NCBI GenBank assembly: GCA_024123915.1
Contig: CP099650.1
Span: 1,240,001-1,304,000, forward strand
Length of the DNA: 64,000 bases
Direction: 5' to 3'
Origin: Oxalobacteraceae bacterium OTU3CAMAD1
GTDB taxonomy: Bacteria > Pseudomonadota > Gammaproteobacteria > Burkholderiales > Burkholderiaceae_D
In this document: positions 16,248-24,258 of the stretch, piece by piece
Position numbering within the stretch: position 1 is the first letter of the stretch
Layout of the letters: each line of letters opens with the position of its first letter
Made by a program: the position numbers and the translations under genes
Notes under the pieces: model-generated
Databases searched by the model: none
What the model was told of the DNA's origin: nothing
What the model saw: the letters and a program-made list of their open reading frames with translations, nothing else

Positions 16248-16712
16248 TTACTTGGCACCGCTGCAATTGCCGGCTTTAGCCATTTCAAGCTTCGCAACGT
16301 CGGTCTTGCCTTGCTGCTCAGGAATCAGTTCAACGCCCGCGCCGCCGACGAAAGCGCCCATCTTGATGTATTGACGGACGAAGTAGTTTTTGCCGGAATC
16401 GACGTTCAGCACCAGGTCGTTCGGCGAGAATTCGGATTCGGTGGACACCTTGATGCTCTTACCGCCTGCTACCTCGGTGTAGAAGAACACGTCCGGCGCG
16501 CTTTCGCCGAGGCACTTGCCATCGACCCAGATATCCTTCTTCAGTACTTTTCCGACAAAGCTGTTGCGGTAGACGTAGAGACCGGCATTGTTCGCGCTGG
16601 GCGGGTTGAACTGTTTTGCTTTGGCGGATTCTTCTTTCGGCGCCATGTTCACCGAAGCACATCCGGTGACGAGGAACGATGCGGCGATAACGAGGAATGG
16701 AACGATTTTCAT
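16248..16712 (-). CDS. DUF2846-type lipoprotein
   Basis: The 154-residue protein has a lipoprotein signal: hydrophobic core PFLVIAASFLV then the lipobox TGCAS with Cys18 as the lipidated residue. The mature part carries AGLYVYRNSFVGKVLKKDIWVDGK and FFYTEVAGGKSIKVSTESEFSPND, typical of the DUF2846 family of small beta-rich proteins. No function is known; it should sit in the inner or outer membrane facing the periplasm. The ATG at 16712 is preferred over an in-frame TTG five codons upstream. Confidence 0.83.
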   Translation of the reverse strand: MKIVPFLVIAASFLVTGCASVNMAPKEESAKAKQFNPPSANNAGLYVYRNSFVGKVLKKDIWVDGKCLGESAPDVFFYTEVAGGKSIKVSTESEFSPNDLVLNVDSGKNYFVRQYIKMGAFVGGAGVELIPEQQGKTDVAKLEMAKAGNCSGAK

Positions 16713-16924
16713 TGTTGAGTTACCCAAGTGATGGTGAATATGTAGGCGACTCGAAATCGAGCGCCGGTTTCTAGTGGAGTTGCCCCTCTTTGAGGGCTTA
16801 TCTATTTTACAGTAATTTTCCTCTCAGGAAACTAAAATTGCCTGTAATAATACTGAGATTGCAACACTAAAACGCAGTATGATGTCGCTCCGTTATCGTC
16901 ATTCAACCTTTACTGGAGAAACGC

Positions 16925-17800
16925 GTGCAAGGAGATCTGTTCTCATCGTTGCTGCTGCCGCTATCGCTGGCTCTCATCATGTTTTCGCTGGGACTGGGCC
17001 TGACACCCGCCGACTTCGGCCGCATCGTGCGCCAGCCGCGCGCCCTGCTGGTCGGGGTGGTCTGCCATTTCATCCTGCTGCCGCTGGTCTGCTTCGCCAT
17101 GATCAAGGTCAGCGGCATGGCCGGCGTGTTCGCGGTCGGGTTCATGATCCTCGCGGCAAGTCCGACCGGCACCACCTCCAATCTGCTAACCTACCTGGCG
17201 CGCGGCGACGTGGCCCTGGCGCTGAGCTTCACCGCCGTCGCGAGCGTGTTGACCATCTTCACCTTGCCGCTGATCGTGGCGTTCGCGCTGGACCACTTCG
17301 CCGGGTCGGCGCAGACGGTGCGCGCGCCGGCGGGGATGATGATGGCGCAAATCTTCATCATGCTGGGCCTGCCGGTGGCGATCGGCATGTTCGTGCGCCA
17401 TCAATGGACGGCGCGAGCCTTGCGCATCGAGCCGGTCGCGACCAGGATCGCCACGGTGCTGTTCATCATCATCGTGCTGGGCGCGGTGTCGAAGAACTGG
17501 GCGGCGCTGCGCGACAACTTCGGCACCCTGGCGCCGTTCGCCATTTCGCTGAACTTGCTGATGCTGGCGATCGGTTTCGGCGTGGCCCGGCTCGCGCGCC
17601 TGTCGCGACAGCAGTCGGTCACGCTCGGCATCGAGACGTCGGTCCAGAACGCGACCTTGGCCATGGTGATCGCCAGCACCGTCCTGAAGCAGGACCAGAT
17701 GGCGGTGCCCGGCGCGCTGTACGGCGTGCTGATGTATGCGGGCGGTTTGCTGTTCGCCTGGCTGATGCGGCGCCAGGCGCTGAAGGCGACGGCCCAATAG
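16925..17800 (+). CDS. bile acid:sodium symporter family transporter (BASS)
   Basis: The 291-residue integral membrane protein has about nine to ten hydrophobic helices beginning LLLPLSLALIMFSLGLGL. The family signature is visible as GFMILAASPTGTTSNLLTYLARGD, which holds a sodium- and substrate-binding crossover region, and as GIETSVQNATLAMVIA. Bacterial members move organic anions such as pantoate or other acids together with sodium; this one's substrate is unknown. The start is a GTG at 16925. An orphan antitoxin-like gene follows 70 bases later, with no evident link. Confidence 0.9.
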   Translation: MQGDLFSSLLLPLSLALIMFSLGLGLTPADFGRIVRQPRALLVGVVCHFILLPLVCFAMIKVSGMAGVFAVGFMILAASPTGTTSNLLTYLARGDVALALSFTAVASVLTIFTLPLIVAFALDHFAGSAQTVRAPAGMMMAQIFIMLGLPVAIGMFVRHQWTARALRIEPVATRIATVLFIIIVLGAVSKNWAALRDNFGTLAPFAISLNLLMLAIGFGVARLARLSRQQSVTLGIETSVQNATLAMVIASTVLKQDQMAVPGALYGVLMYAGGLLFAWLMRRQALKATAQ

Positions 17801-17870
17801 GGCGTGGACGCGCAGGCATGACCCTCGCCAGGTTCATGTGGCATCATGACATGAACATTTGGAGACCTAT

Positions 17871-18227
17871 ATGTTGAAGGAAGTCGGCGCCAGCGGCCTG
17901 ATATCGTTGGGCAAGAAATACGCGGGAAGGACGTTTGACGTCATCGCCCATCCAGGGGGGCGATTGGAACTGATTCCGGTTCCCGTAGAGGCGTCTGTTT
18001 CCCCCGTATCGTCACAAATCGTGCAGTCGCCGGATGGATGGGTGCCGCCAGGCGGGTATGATGACTGCACTCGTTGGACGCTGGATAATCGCGAAGCGCT
18101 GGAACAATATGCGCGTCGGGTCGAGGAAGAGGGAACCGCTGCCGAGCAACTACAGCGATTTTTGAATGCATCCGATCACGATGGCGATGACCATGGCAAG
18201 TTGGATATTTATATCAATCCTAGTTAA
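17871..18227 (+). CDS. CcdA-like antitoxin without a toxin partner
   Basis: The 118-residue soluble protein is not a clear family member. Its N-terminus (MLKEVGASGLISLGKKYAGR) looks like a short AbrB-type or similar DNA-binding segment. The later part (TRWTLDNREALEQYARRVEEEG, about residues 65-86) resembles the CcdA C-terminal motif WxxENxxAIxxYNxxVxxxG that neutralises CcdB. A toxin gene would be expected immediately downstream, but 18228-18279 has none and the next stretch codes only for a small basic protein on the other strand. The ATG at 17871 is preceded by TGGAGA. Function remains a guess. Confidence 0.6.
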   Translation: MLKEVGASGLISLGKKYAGRTFDVIAHPGGRLELIPVPVEASVSPVSSQIVQSPDGWVPPGGYDDCTRWTLDNREALEQYARRVEEEGTAAEQLQRFLNASDHDGDDHGKLDIYINPS

Positions 18228-18279
18228 GACTGGGGACTGGCTCCCGCGAATCGCTTCCTTCCTGGCGCGCATCACACCG

Positions 18280-18414
18280 CTAACGCAGCGTCACCCAACG
18301 CGGCGCACGGCGACCTGACCTGTGCTGGTCCAGCAGCTCGGCCGGATCGCTCTGTGACGGGCCGAGAACCCGGCGGAGCCACTTGGCGATACGTTTTGCG
18401 ATCTTCATCTTCAT
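18280..18414 (-). CDS. small basic hypothetical protein (44 residues)
   Basis: A short open frame on the minus strand starts at ATG 18414 (second ATG at 18408), preceded by GGGGAGAT, and ends at 18280. The product, KMKIAKRIAKWLRRVLGP followed by a polar tail ending WVTLR, is strongly basic with an amphipathic N-terminal helix. No family is recognised. The ribosome-binding site and absence of competing genes support it; the short length is against it. Confidence 0.4.
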   Translation of the reverse strand: MKMKIAKRIAKWLRRVLGPSQSDPAELLDQHRSGRRAPRWVTLR

Positions 18415-18520
18415 CTCCCCGGTCTAAAAGCTGTCAATAAGTTAATGGTAGAATCATTCTCCGCCGGTAACAATTGGCCTGCGCGTGCATAGACTAGTTC
18501 CTGGGAATCACTAATAATCG

Positions 18521-19420
18521 ATGAAACTGCTTCCTGAAATGGTGGTATTCGCCAAGGTGGTCGACCACAGCGGCTTTGCCGCCGCCGGGCGCCAATTGGG
18601 CATGACCGCGTCGGCGGTGAGCCGCTCCGTGGGCCGGTTGGAAGAGCACCTGGGGCAACGCCTGCTCAACCGCACCACGCGCTCGCTGTCCTTGACCGAA
18701 ATGGGGGCCGAGGTGTATGCCGATTGCGCCCGCATCGCCAGCGCCGCGCGTGACGTCGAAGCGCAGGCGGGACGCTACGCCACCCATCCGACGGGAACCT
18801 TGCGCATCAGCGCCCCGACGGTGTATGGCGATATCTGGCTGGCCCGCCAGTTGCCCGCCTTTTTGAGCCGGTGGCCGGACGTCAAGGTGGAAATTGAATT
18901 GACCGATCGGGTGGTCGATCTGGCCGAGGAGGGCGTCGACCTGGGCATTCGGGTGGCGATCCCGGCCACCCTGGCGCCGGGCGTGGTGGCGCGGCCGATT
19001 TGCCAGGTGGCCTACGTGATCGTTGCGTCGCCATCGTATTTGACAGCGCACGGCACGCCCGGCGAACCGGCGCACCTGTCACAGCATCGGTGTATTCAAC
19101 TCGGTTTCGGCGCGCAGCGCAATCAACTCGGCATGGCGCGTGGCGATGAAGCGCTGACGGTGGTGATCGACGGGCCGGTCAAGGTCAAGAGCAGCATGGC
19201 CCGGCTCTCCCTGGTCGAGGGCGGTGCCGGCATCGGCATCCTTCCCGACTTCATCGCCGCCCCGGCCATTGGGTCCGGCGCCCTGGTGCGCCTGTTCTCC
19301 GACTGGCGCCTGACCGGCACCTATGCCGACCGCACGGTGAACGCGGTCTATTCGCCCACCCGTCACTTGCCCCAAAAGGTGCGCGCGCTGATCGATCATC
19401 TGGTCGAGCAGAACCCGTGA
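18521..19420 (+). CDS. LysR-family transcriptional regulator
   Basis: The 299-residue protein has the LysR winged helix at residues 1-60 (MVVFAKVVDHSGFAAAGRQLG, then TASAVSRSVGRLEEHLGQRLLNRTTR) and a periplasmic-binding-like effector domain from about residue 90 (GTLRISAPTVYGDIWLARQLPAFL). It is of the subgroup with AIPATLAPGVVARPI, like many regulators of efflux or small-molecule reductases. No divergent target gene is adjacent: the neighbour upstream is the small basic ORF on the minus strand. Confidence 0.95.
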   Translation: MKLLPEMVVFAKVVDHSGFAAAGRQLGMTASAVSRSVGRLEEHLGQRLLNRTTRSLSLTEMGAEVYADCARIASAARDVEAQAGRYATHPTGTLRISAPTVYGDIWLARQLPAFLSRWPDVKVEIELTDRVVDLAEEGVDLGIRVAIPATLAPGVVARPICQVAYVIVASPSYLTAHGTPGEPAHLSQHRCIQLGFGAQRNQLGMARGDEALTVVIDGPVKVKSSMARLSLVEGGAGIGILPDFIAAPAIGSGALVRLFSDWRLTGTYADRTVNAVYSPTRHLPQKVRALIDHLVEQNP

Positions 19421-19502
19421 CGGCTGCGCCGTGCTCACGCCCGCCGTTTTCGGCCGCATCTCGCGCAAGCCGCTTACTTAGCTTGCGGTATGTCTGAACT
19501 TG

Positions 19503-20228
19503 CTATGGCTGGTACTCTTCGCGGATTTTCTCGTAGGCGCCGCTGGCGTCCTCAAACCGTTTACCGTTCCAGACGAAAACAATAGTTCGCTCCGGTCCCT
19601 CGCCCGCCGTGACACGATAGATAAAGGCGGATTGTCCATCCTGCGTGGCCGGCTCGATACGGGCATCCAGCTTTTGTGCTGGAGGGCCGTTGCCTTCCTC
19701 TCGATCGCGCCGCGTGATCACACTCATCAGTTCCTGCAGACGGTCGCCATCGATTCGGTACACGGTATAGGTATCCAACAACCCTTCGCCGCGACTGAGG
19801 TATGCACTGCCCTCGCAGACGATCTGCTCGCGGTCATCGCCGGGAATTAGTTTGACGAGCTTGAAGTGATCGTTGGGGCTGAACGTGGTGTTCTCCAATT
19901 TTCCGGTCTGGTCGTCGAGCGTTCCCAGCAAATTGACCGGCTGGCCGTCATCCATGCTGACTTCCACGTTGCGATAGCTGTCGTTACCATTGACGCTGAC
20001 ACGAAGGAGAAAATCGCGTCCCCTCAGCGTCTGTATATAAGTCGTTTCTACTTCGTCTGCCCTCTCGGCTGACGGCTTGGCCGGAGCCTGGGCCGCAGCG
20101 GCCGGCTGTGGCGCCGGTAACGCGGTCGCCGGCGGCGGGTCGATTTTCTCGTGTCGGAGGACCATGGCGGCAACCAGCAGGGCGACGATGGCAAGCGCGA
20201 CGCCAATGAGCTTTTTACGCGAGGGCAT
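19503..20228 (-). CDS. hypothetical membrane-anchored protein
   Basis: This 241-residue protein has an N-terminal membrane anchor (KKLIGVALAIVALLVAAMVL, residues 5-24), a Pro/Ala-rich linker to about residue 55, then a globular periplasmic part beginning EVETTYIQTLRGRDFLLRVSVNG. Nothing in it allows a family call. It lies just beyond the tRNA-Phe terminator on the same strand and is probably transcribed separately. Confidence 0.75.
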   Translation of the reverse strand: MPSRKKLIGVALAIVALLVAAMVLRHEKIDPPPATALPAPQPAAAAQAPAKPSAERADEVETTYIQTLRGRDFLLRVSVNGNDSYRNVEVSMDDGQPVNLLGTLDDQTGKLENTTFSPNDHFKLVKLIPGDDREQIVCEGSAYLSRGEGLLDTYTVYRIDGDRLQELMSVITRRDREEGNGPPAQKLDARIEPATQDGQSAFIYRVTAGEGPERTIVFVWNGKRFEDASGAYEKIREEYQP

Positions 20229-20254
20229 AGGCTATCCGGGAGTTGTAAAAACAA

Positions 20255-20278
20255 AAACGCCACCCGAAGGTGGCGTTT
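20255..20278 (-). terminator. terminator after tRNA-Phe
   Basis: AAACGCCACC and GGTGGCGTTT form a perfect ten-base stem closed by a four-base loop (UUCG when read on the minus strand, an especially stable tetraloop), followed on that strand by a T-rich run. It ends the tRNA transcript 13 bases after the CCA end. Confidence 0.88.
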
Positions 20279-20290
20279 CTGTTGAATTCT

Positions 20291-20366
20291 TGGTGGCCCG
20301 GGGCGGAATCGAACCACCGACACAAGGATTTTCAATCCTCTGCTCTACCAACTGAGCTACCAGGCC
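20291..20366 (-). tRNA. tRNA-Phe (anticodon GAA)
   Basis: The minus strand reads GGCCTGGTAGCTCAGTTGG at the 5' end, then an anticodon arm AGGATTGAAAATCCT in which the loop centre is GAA, and a T arm GGTGGTTCGATTCCGCC followed by the acceptor strand and an encoded CCA end. All four arms pair as expected and the length is 76 bases. A stop codon of the upstream protein gene lies inside its 5' half. Confidence 0.96.
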
Positions 20367-22593
20367 AAGGCGCGCTATTGTAGCAGTCCTGTCTGGATTC
20401 GCCAAGTCCCCCCTCCAGCGCCGCCAGATAGCGCCCCAGCGCGTCGTCCAGCGGCGGCATCAGCTGGCCCCGTTCGCTGCCCAGCGCGCTGAAAACGGGG
20501 TGGGCGGCGCCCATGTCCAGCGTGGTGGCCGGACGCGCCAGCAGCCGGGCCGTCGGCACCCCGGCCAGGTCTGCCGCGCGCCGCGCCAGCTCCGCCCAGC
20601 TCAGCGCGCTGCCGCTGCTCAGGTGCCAGATGCCGGCCTCGCCGTCGATCAGCAGGTCGAGGCAGGTGTCGACCAGGTCCGGCACGTACGTCGGCGAGAC
20701 GATCAGGTCGCTCGCGGCGGTGAACGGCTGGCCGGCCGCCAACGTCCTCAGCGCCCGCGTGACGAAATTGTGCTTGTCCCACGGTCCGAAGAAGGCGCTG
20801 GTGCGCACCATCAGCGCGCGCGGGTGGACCGCCAGCACGCGCTGCTCGGCCTCGGCCTTGCTCTGGCCGTAGACGTTGAGCGGGGCCACCGGGTCGCTTT
20901 CCAGATACGGGCCGCCCTTGCTGCCGTCGAATACCAGGTCGCTGGAAAAGCTCAGCAGCTCGATCGCGTGGCGGGCGCAGGCGGTCGCCAGGACCACCGG
21001 CCCCTGGGCGTTTTCGCGCAGGCAGCGTTCGGCGTCCTGCTCGGCCCGCTGCACGCGGACATAGCCGCCGGCGTTGACGATGGCCCACGGCCGGTAGCGG
21101 CGGATGGCGGCGTCCACCGAGGCGGGGTCGGCGATGTCCATTTCCTGCCGCGTCAGCACGTGGCAGGCCAGGTGGCGCTCGGCGCACAGGCGGGCGAAGG
21201 CGCCGCCCAGGGTGCCGCTGGCGCCGCTGATCAGGATGGGCCGCCCCGGCTCGGCGGGCGCGACGATCTCGGGCACCAGCGCCGGCCCGAACGGCATCGG
21301 CGGACACACCAGGCGCTGCGGCCGGCGCCACCACCCCAGCCCTTGCAGTACCGGGCTCGACGGTGTGCGGCCGGTCGCCAGCTCGCGCATCAGGGTGGCC
21401 AGCGCGGTCGGCCTCGGCTCGGGACCGCGCAGGTCGTAGGGGCCGTTTTCGTAATAGCCCTTGCGCTCGGTGACCAGGCAGTTCCAGTCGAACGAGCCGA
21501 GCAGCGACCATACGGTGACGGCGCGCATGTCGACGCCGTCCCGCCGCACTTGCTGCGCGGCCTGCCAGATTTCCAGCAGCCAGCGCAGCTGGTCTTCGCG
21601 GTTGGCGTCGATGTGGGCCTCGGTGACGGCCAGCGGCAGGCCGTAGCGGTCCCAGGCCTCTTGCAGCAGCGGGCCGATGCCGGGGCGCGGGGTGGCCAGC
21701 GCACGGGCGGCGACCACGTCGGCGTAGCCGTCCGGGCCGACGTCCTGAGGCGGGTAGTGCTCGGCCCGATGGTCGAGCCAGCGCTCGCTGGTGATGTAGT
21801 AATTGATGCCGATGACGTCCGGCGGGCACTGGTTGTCGCGGAACCACTGCAGCTCGTCGGCGGAGGCGCCGCTGTCGCGCAGATAGCGCCACAGCGCGTG
21901 GTCCGGCCCGACCATGCCGCACAGCAGGTCCCACGGCAGCCAGCGGCGGTCGTTGTAGAACTGCGCCTGCGCCGCCATCTCCGGCGTGCTGTAGGTTTTG
22001 CCGAGGTCGTCCGTCTGGATCAGCCGGGCGCGCGGGTTGACGGCGCGGATCGCCTGCATGGCCAGCACCGTGCCCTTGCACTGGTTGAGCAGCGCGCGCA
22101 CGAAGGCGCGGTCGCTGCGTTCGTGCGGATACCACAGCCCGTACAGCGCGCAAAAGCGCGCGGTGGTGCACGGTTCGTTGACGGGCGTGTAGTGTTCCAG
22201 CCACGGATAGCGGCGGGCGACGGCGCCGGCGTAGGCGGCCAGCTTGTCGGGGAAGGCCGGATCGAGCAGGCTGGTGTCGCGCGGGCCGCTGCCGTGGTGG
22301 ACCAGGCCGGCGATGGGGGCGATGCCGAGACTGCGCAAGGCCGGCAGGCGCTCGTCCGGCCACGACCAGTCGGCCTTGTCGAGGCCGTCCGGCGCGACCA
22401 GTTCCCACAGCACGGGGTAGCGCAGCGCGGTGATGCCGAGCGATGCGAAGCGGTCCATATCGCTGATCCGGTCGGCGTGGCCGTTCTGGTCCATCTGGCT
22501 GAAGAAGTCGTCGCGCACCCGGTTGACGGTGGCCTCCAGGCCTCCCCAGAGCTCCAGGGGCGCGGACCGATGCACGTCGTTGTTCGTAGTCAT
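20332..22593 (-). CDS. fusion of a GH1-type beta-glycosidase and an RmlD-like sugar-nucleotide reductase
   Basis: This 753-residue protein has two enzymes in one chain. Residues 1-430 are GH1-like: HYTPVNEP with acid/base Glu140 and LAVTEAHIDANRED with probable nucleophile Glu325, with DVIGINYYITSERW between. From about residue 452 a Rossmann domain begins (ILISGASGTLGGAFARLC), with NAGGYVRVQRAEQD, LLSFSSDLVFDG and the YGQSK catalytic pair, as in dTDP-4-dehydrorhamnose reductase. Such two-domain proteins are known in other proteobacteria but their product is unclear. No other rml genes are near. The last 12 codons (APWPGSSVGRAED region) are read from tRNA-Phe sequence, so the natural C-terminus is unusual. 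Confidence 0.87.
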   Translation of the reverse strand: MTTNNDVHRSAPLELWGGLEATVNRVRDDFFSQMDQNGHADRISDMDRFASLGITALRYPVLWELVAPDGLDKADWSWPDERLPALRSLGIAPIAGLVHHGSGPRDTSLLDPAFPDKLAAYAGAVARRYPWLEHYTPVNEPCTTARFCALYGLWYPHERSDRAFVRALLNQCKGTVLAMQAIRAVNPRARLIQTDDLGKTYSTPEMAAQAQFYNDRRWLPWDLLCGMVGPDHALWRYLRDSGASADELQWFRDNQCPPDVIGINYYITSERWLDHRAEHYPPQDVGPDGYADVVAARALATPRPGIGPLLQEAWDRYGLPLAVTEAHIDANREDQLRWLLEIWQAAQQVRRDGVDMRAVTVWSLLGSFDWNCLVTERKGYYENGPYDLRGPEPRPTALATLMRELATGRTPSSPVLQGLGWWRRPQRLVCPPMPFGPALVPEIVAPAEPGRPILISGASGTLGGAFARLCAERHLACHVLTRQEMDIADPASVDAAIRRYRPWAIVNAGGYVRVQRAEQDAERCLRENAQGPVVLATACARHAIELLSFSSDLVFDGSKGGPYLESDPVAPLNVYGQSKAEAEQRVLAVHPRALMVRTSAFFGPWDKHNFVTRALRTLAAGQPFTAASDLIVSPTYVPDLVDTCLDLLIDGEAGIWHLSSGSALSWAELARRAADLAGVPTARLLARPATTLDMGAAHPVFSALGSERGQLMPPLDDALGRYLAALEGGLGESRQDCYNSAPWPGSSVGRAED

Positions 22594-22750
22594 AGCGTGG
22601 AAGGGTAGTCGAACTTACAACAAGTATGGACAAGAAAATCGCACCCCGGCGCAGCCTTGACTATCGGATACTTTCCTTGACACCAATAATGTCGCGGTAT
22701 AAATTTGATCGCTGTGCTATCTATTTTGCAATCCACTGGACGGGAGCGGT

Positions 22751-24154
22751 ATGAGACGAGCGGCATGGATGTTGGCGGCGGGTTTGACGGTGGCGGGCGC
22801 GGCCCATGGCGCGGCGTTGACGCCGGTGCAAAAGCAACTGCGCGAGATTTATCAGGAGCTGGTCGAGACCAACACCACCGACTCGGTCGGCTCGTGCACG
22901 GTGGCCGTGACGAAGATGGCCAAGCGCCTCAAGGCGGCCGGCTACAAGGACACCGACCTGCGTATCGTAGTGCCGCCGGGCGGGCCGGCCAAGGGCAACC
23001 TGGTGGCGCGCCTGAAGGGCGACGGCAGCGCCAAGCCGCTGCTGTTGCTGGCCCACGTCGACGTGGTAGAGGCAAAGCGCGAGGACTGGACCCGCGATCC
23101 GTTCAAGCTAATTGAGGAGGACGGGACGTTCTACGCGCGTGGCGCCTCGGACGACAAGGCGATGGCGGCGGCTTTCGTCGCCAACATGATCCGCTATAAA
23201 AAGGAAAAGCCGGCCCTCAAGCGCGACCTGGTGATGGCGCTGACCTGCGACGAGGAAAAGGTGCCGAGCAAATTCGACGGCGTCGAATACCTGCTCAAGC
23301 ACCACCGCCCACTGATCGACGCCGAGCTGGCGCTCAACGAGGGCGGCGGCGGCATGCTGGACAAGGACGGCAAGCCGGTCCGCCACGGCATCCAGGCCGG
23401 CGAGAAGGTCTATCAGAGCTTTCAGCTGGAGGTGACCAATCCGGGCGGCCACAGCTCGGCGCCGTATCGCGACAACGCCATCTACCACCTGGCCGACGGC
23501 TTGTCGCGCCTGGGCCAATTCTCGTTCCCGTTCAAGCTGTCCGACGTCACGCGCGCTTATTACGAGCGCATGTCGACCATCGAGAAGGGGCAAGTTGCCG
23601 CCGACATGAAGGCGATCCTCGGCGATACGCCGGACCAGGCGGCGCTGGAGCGCTTGTACGAGGTACATCCGAGCCACAACTCCACCGTGCGCACCACTTG
23701 CGTGGCGACCAAGGTCGACGCCGGACACGCCGACAACGCCTTGCCGCAGCGCGCCCGCGCCACCGTCAATTGCCGCATCCTGCCGGGCGAACCGATCGAC
23801 GAGGTACAGTCGACCTTGCAGCGCGTGCTGGCCGACGACCAGATCAAGATCACCCGCATCGGCGAGGGCGTGACCAGCCCGATGCCGCCGCTGACGCCGG
23901 CCCTGATGAAGGCAGTGGAGGAGATCAGCAACGCCATGTGGCCTGGTGTGCCGGTGGTGCCGACGATGGCGACGGGCGGCACCGACGGCCGCTTCCTCAA
24001 CAACGCCGGCATTTGGACCTATGGCATCAGCGGCATGTTCCACGGGCCCGAAGGCTCGGGCGCGCATGGCCTCAATGAACATATCCGCGTGAAGTCGCTT
24101 TACGACGGCCAGGAGTACCTGTACCGCCTGGCCAGGCGGCTGGCCACGGAGTAG
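22751..24154 (+). CDS. secreted M20-family metallopeptidase
   Basis: The 467-residue protein has a signal peptide (to about residue 21, GAAHGAA) and the di-zinc M20 core: LLLLAHVDVVEA (first His-x-Asp), YARGASDDKAMAAAF (bridging Asp), ALTCDEEKV (Glu-Glu), and LNEHIR near the C-terminus (final His). An inserted lid/dimerisation domain starts near residue 215 with FQLEVTNPGGHSSAP. The family removes N-terminal amino acids or hydrolyses dipeptides; the signal peptide places it in the periplasm or outside. It starts at ATG 22751 after GGGAGCGGT. Confidence 0.93.
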   Translation: MRRAAWMLAAGLTVAGAAHGAALTPVQKQLREIYQELVETNTTDSVGSCTVAVTKMAKRLKAAGYKDTDLRIVVPPGGPAKGNLVARLKGDGSAKPLLLLAHVDVVEAKREDWTRDPFKLIEEDGTFYARGASDDKAMAAAFVANMIRYKKEKPALKRDLVMALTCDEEKVPSKFDGVEYLLKHHRPLIDAELALNEGGGGMLDKDGKPVRHGIQAGEKVYQSFQLEVTNPGGHSSAPYRDNAIYHLADGLSRLGQFSFPFKLSDVTRAYYERMSTIEKGQVAADMKAILGDTPDQAALERLYEVHPSHNSTVRTTCVATKVDAGHADNALPQRARATVNCRILPGEPIDEVQSTLQRVLADDQIKITRIGEGVTSPMPPLTPALMKAVEEISNAMWPGVPVVPTMATGGTDGRFLNNAGIWTYGISGMFHGPEGSGAHGLNEHIRVKSLYDGQEYLYRLARRLATE

Positions 24155-24168
24155 GGTGTCGGCCCGTT

Positions 24169-24219
24169 AACCCGCACTGCCAGGCGGGGTCGGACCCTGC
24201 GGGTCCGACCCCTAAGTGG
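24169..24219. repeat. palindromic intergenic repeat, family B, copy 1
   Basis: This 51-base element reads AACCCGCAC at the left and ends CTAAGTGG. Its core GGGGTCGGACCC-TGC-GGGTCCGACCCC is a perfect hairpin. The reverse complement of the element at 36934-36984 matches it almost base for base, and a longer diverged copy is at 52252-52313. Confidence 0.85.
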
Positions 24220-24258
24220 TACGGCATGCGTATAGGGGACCGCATGCGGGTTCAGGGC

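Noticed and set aside
20500..22608. 702-codon frame on the plus strand opposite the GH1/RmlD gene
   Set aside because: Low-complexity Arg/Ala/Gly-rich translation without motifs; the minus-strand gene has clear active sites.
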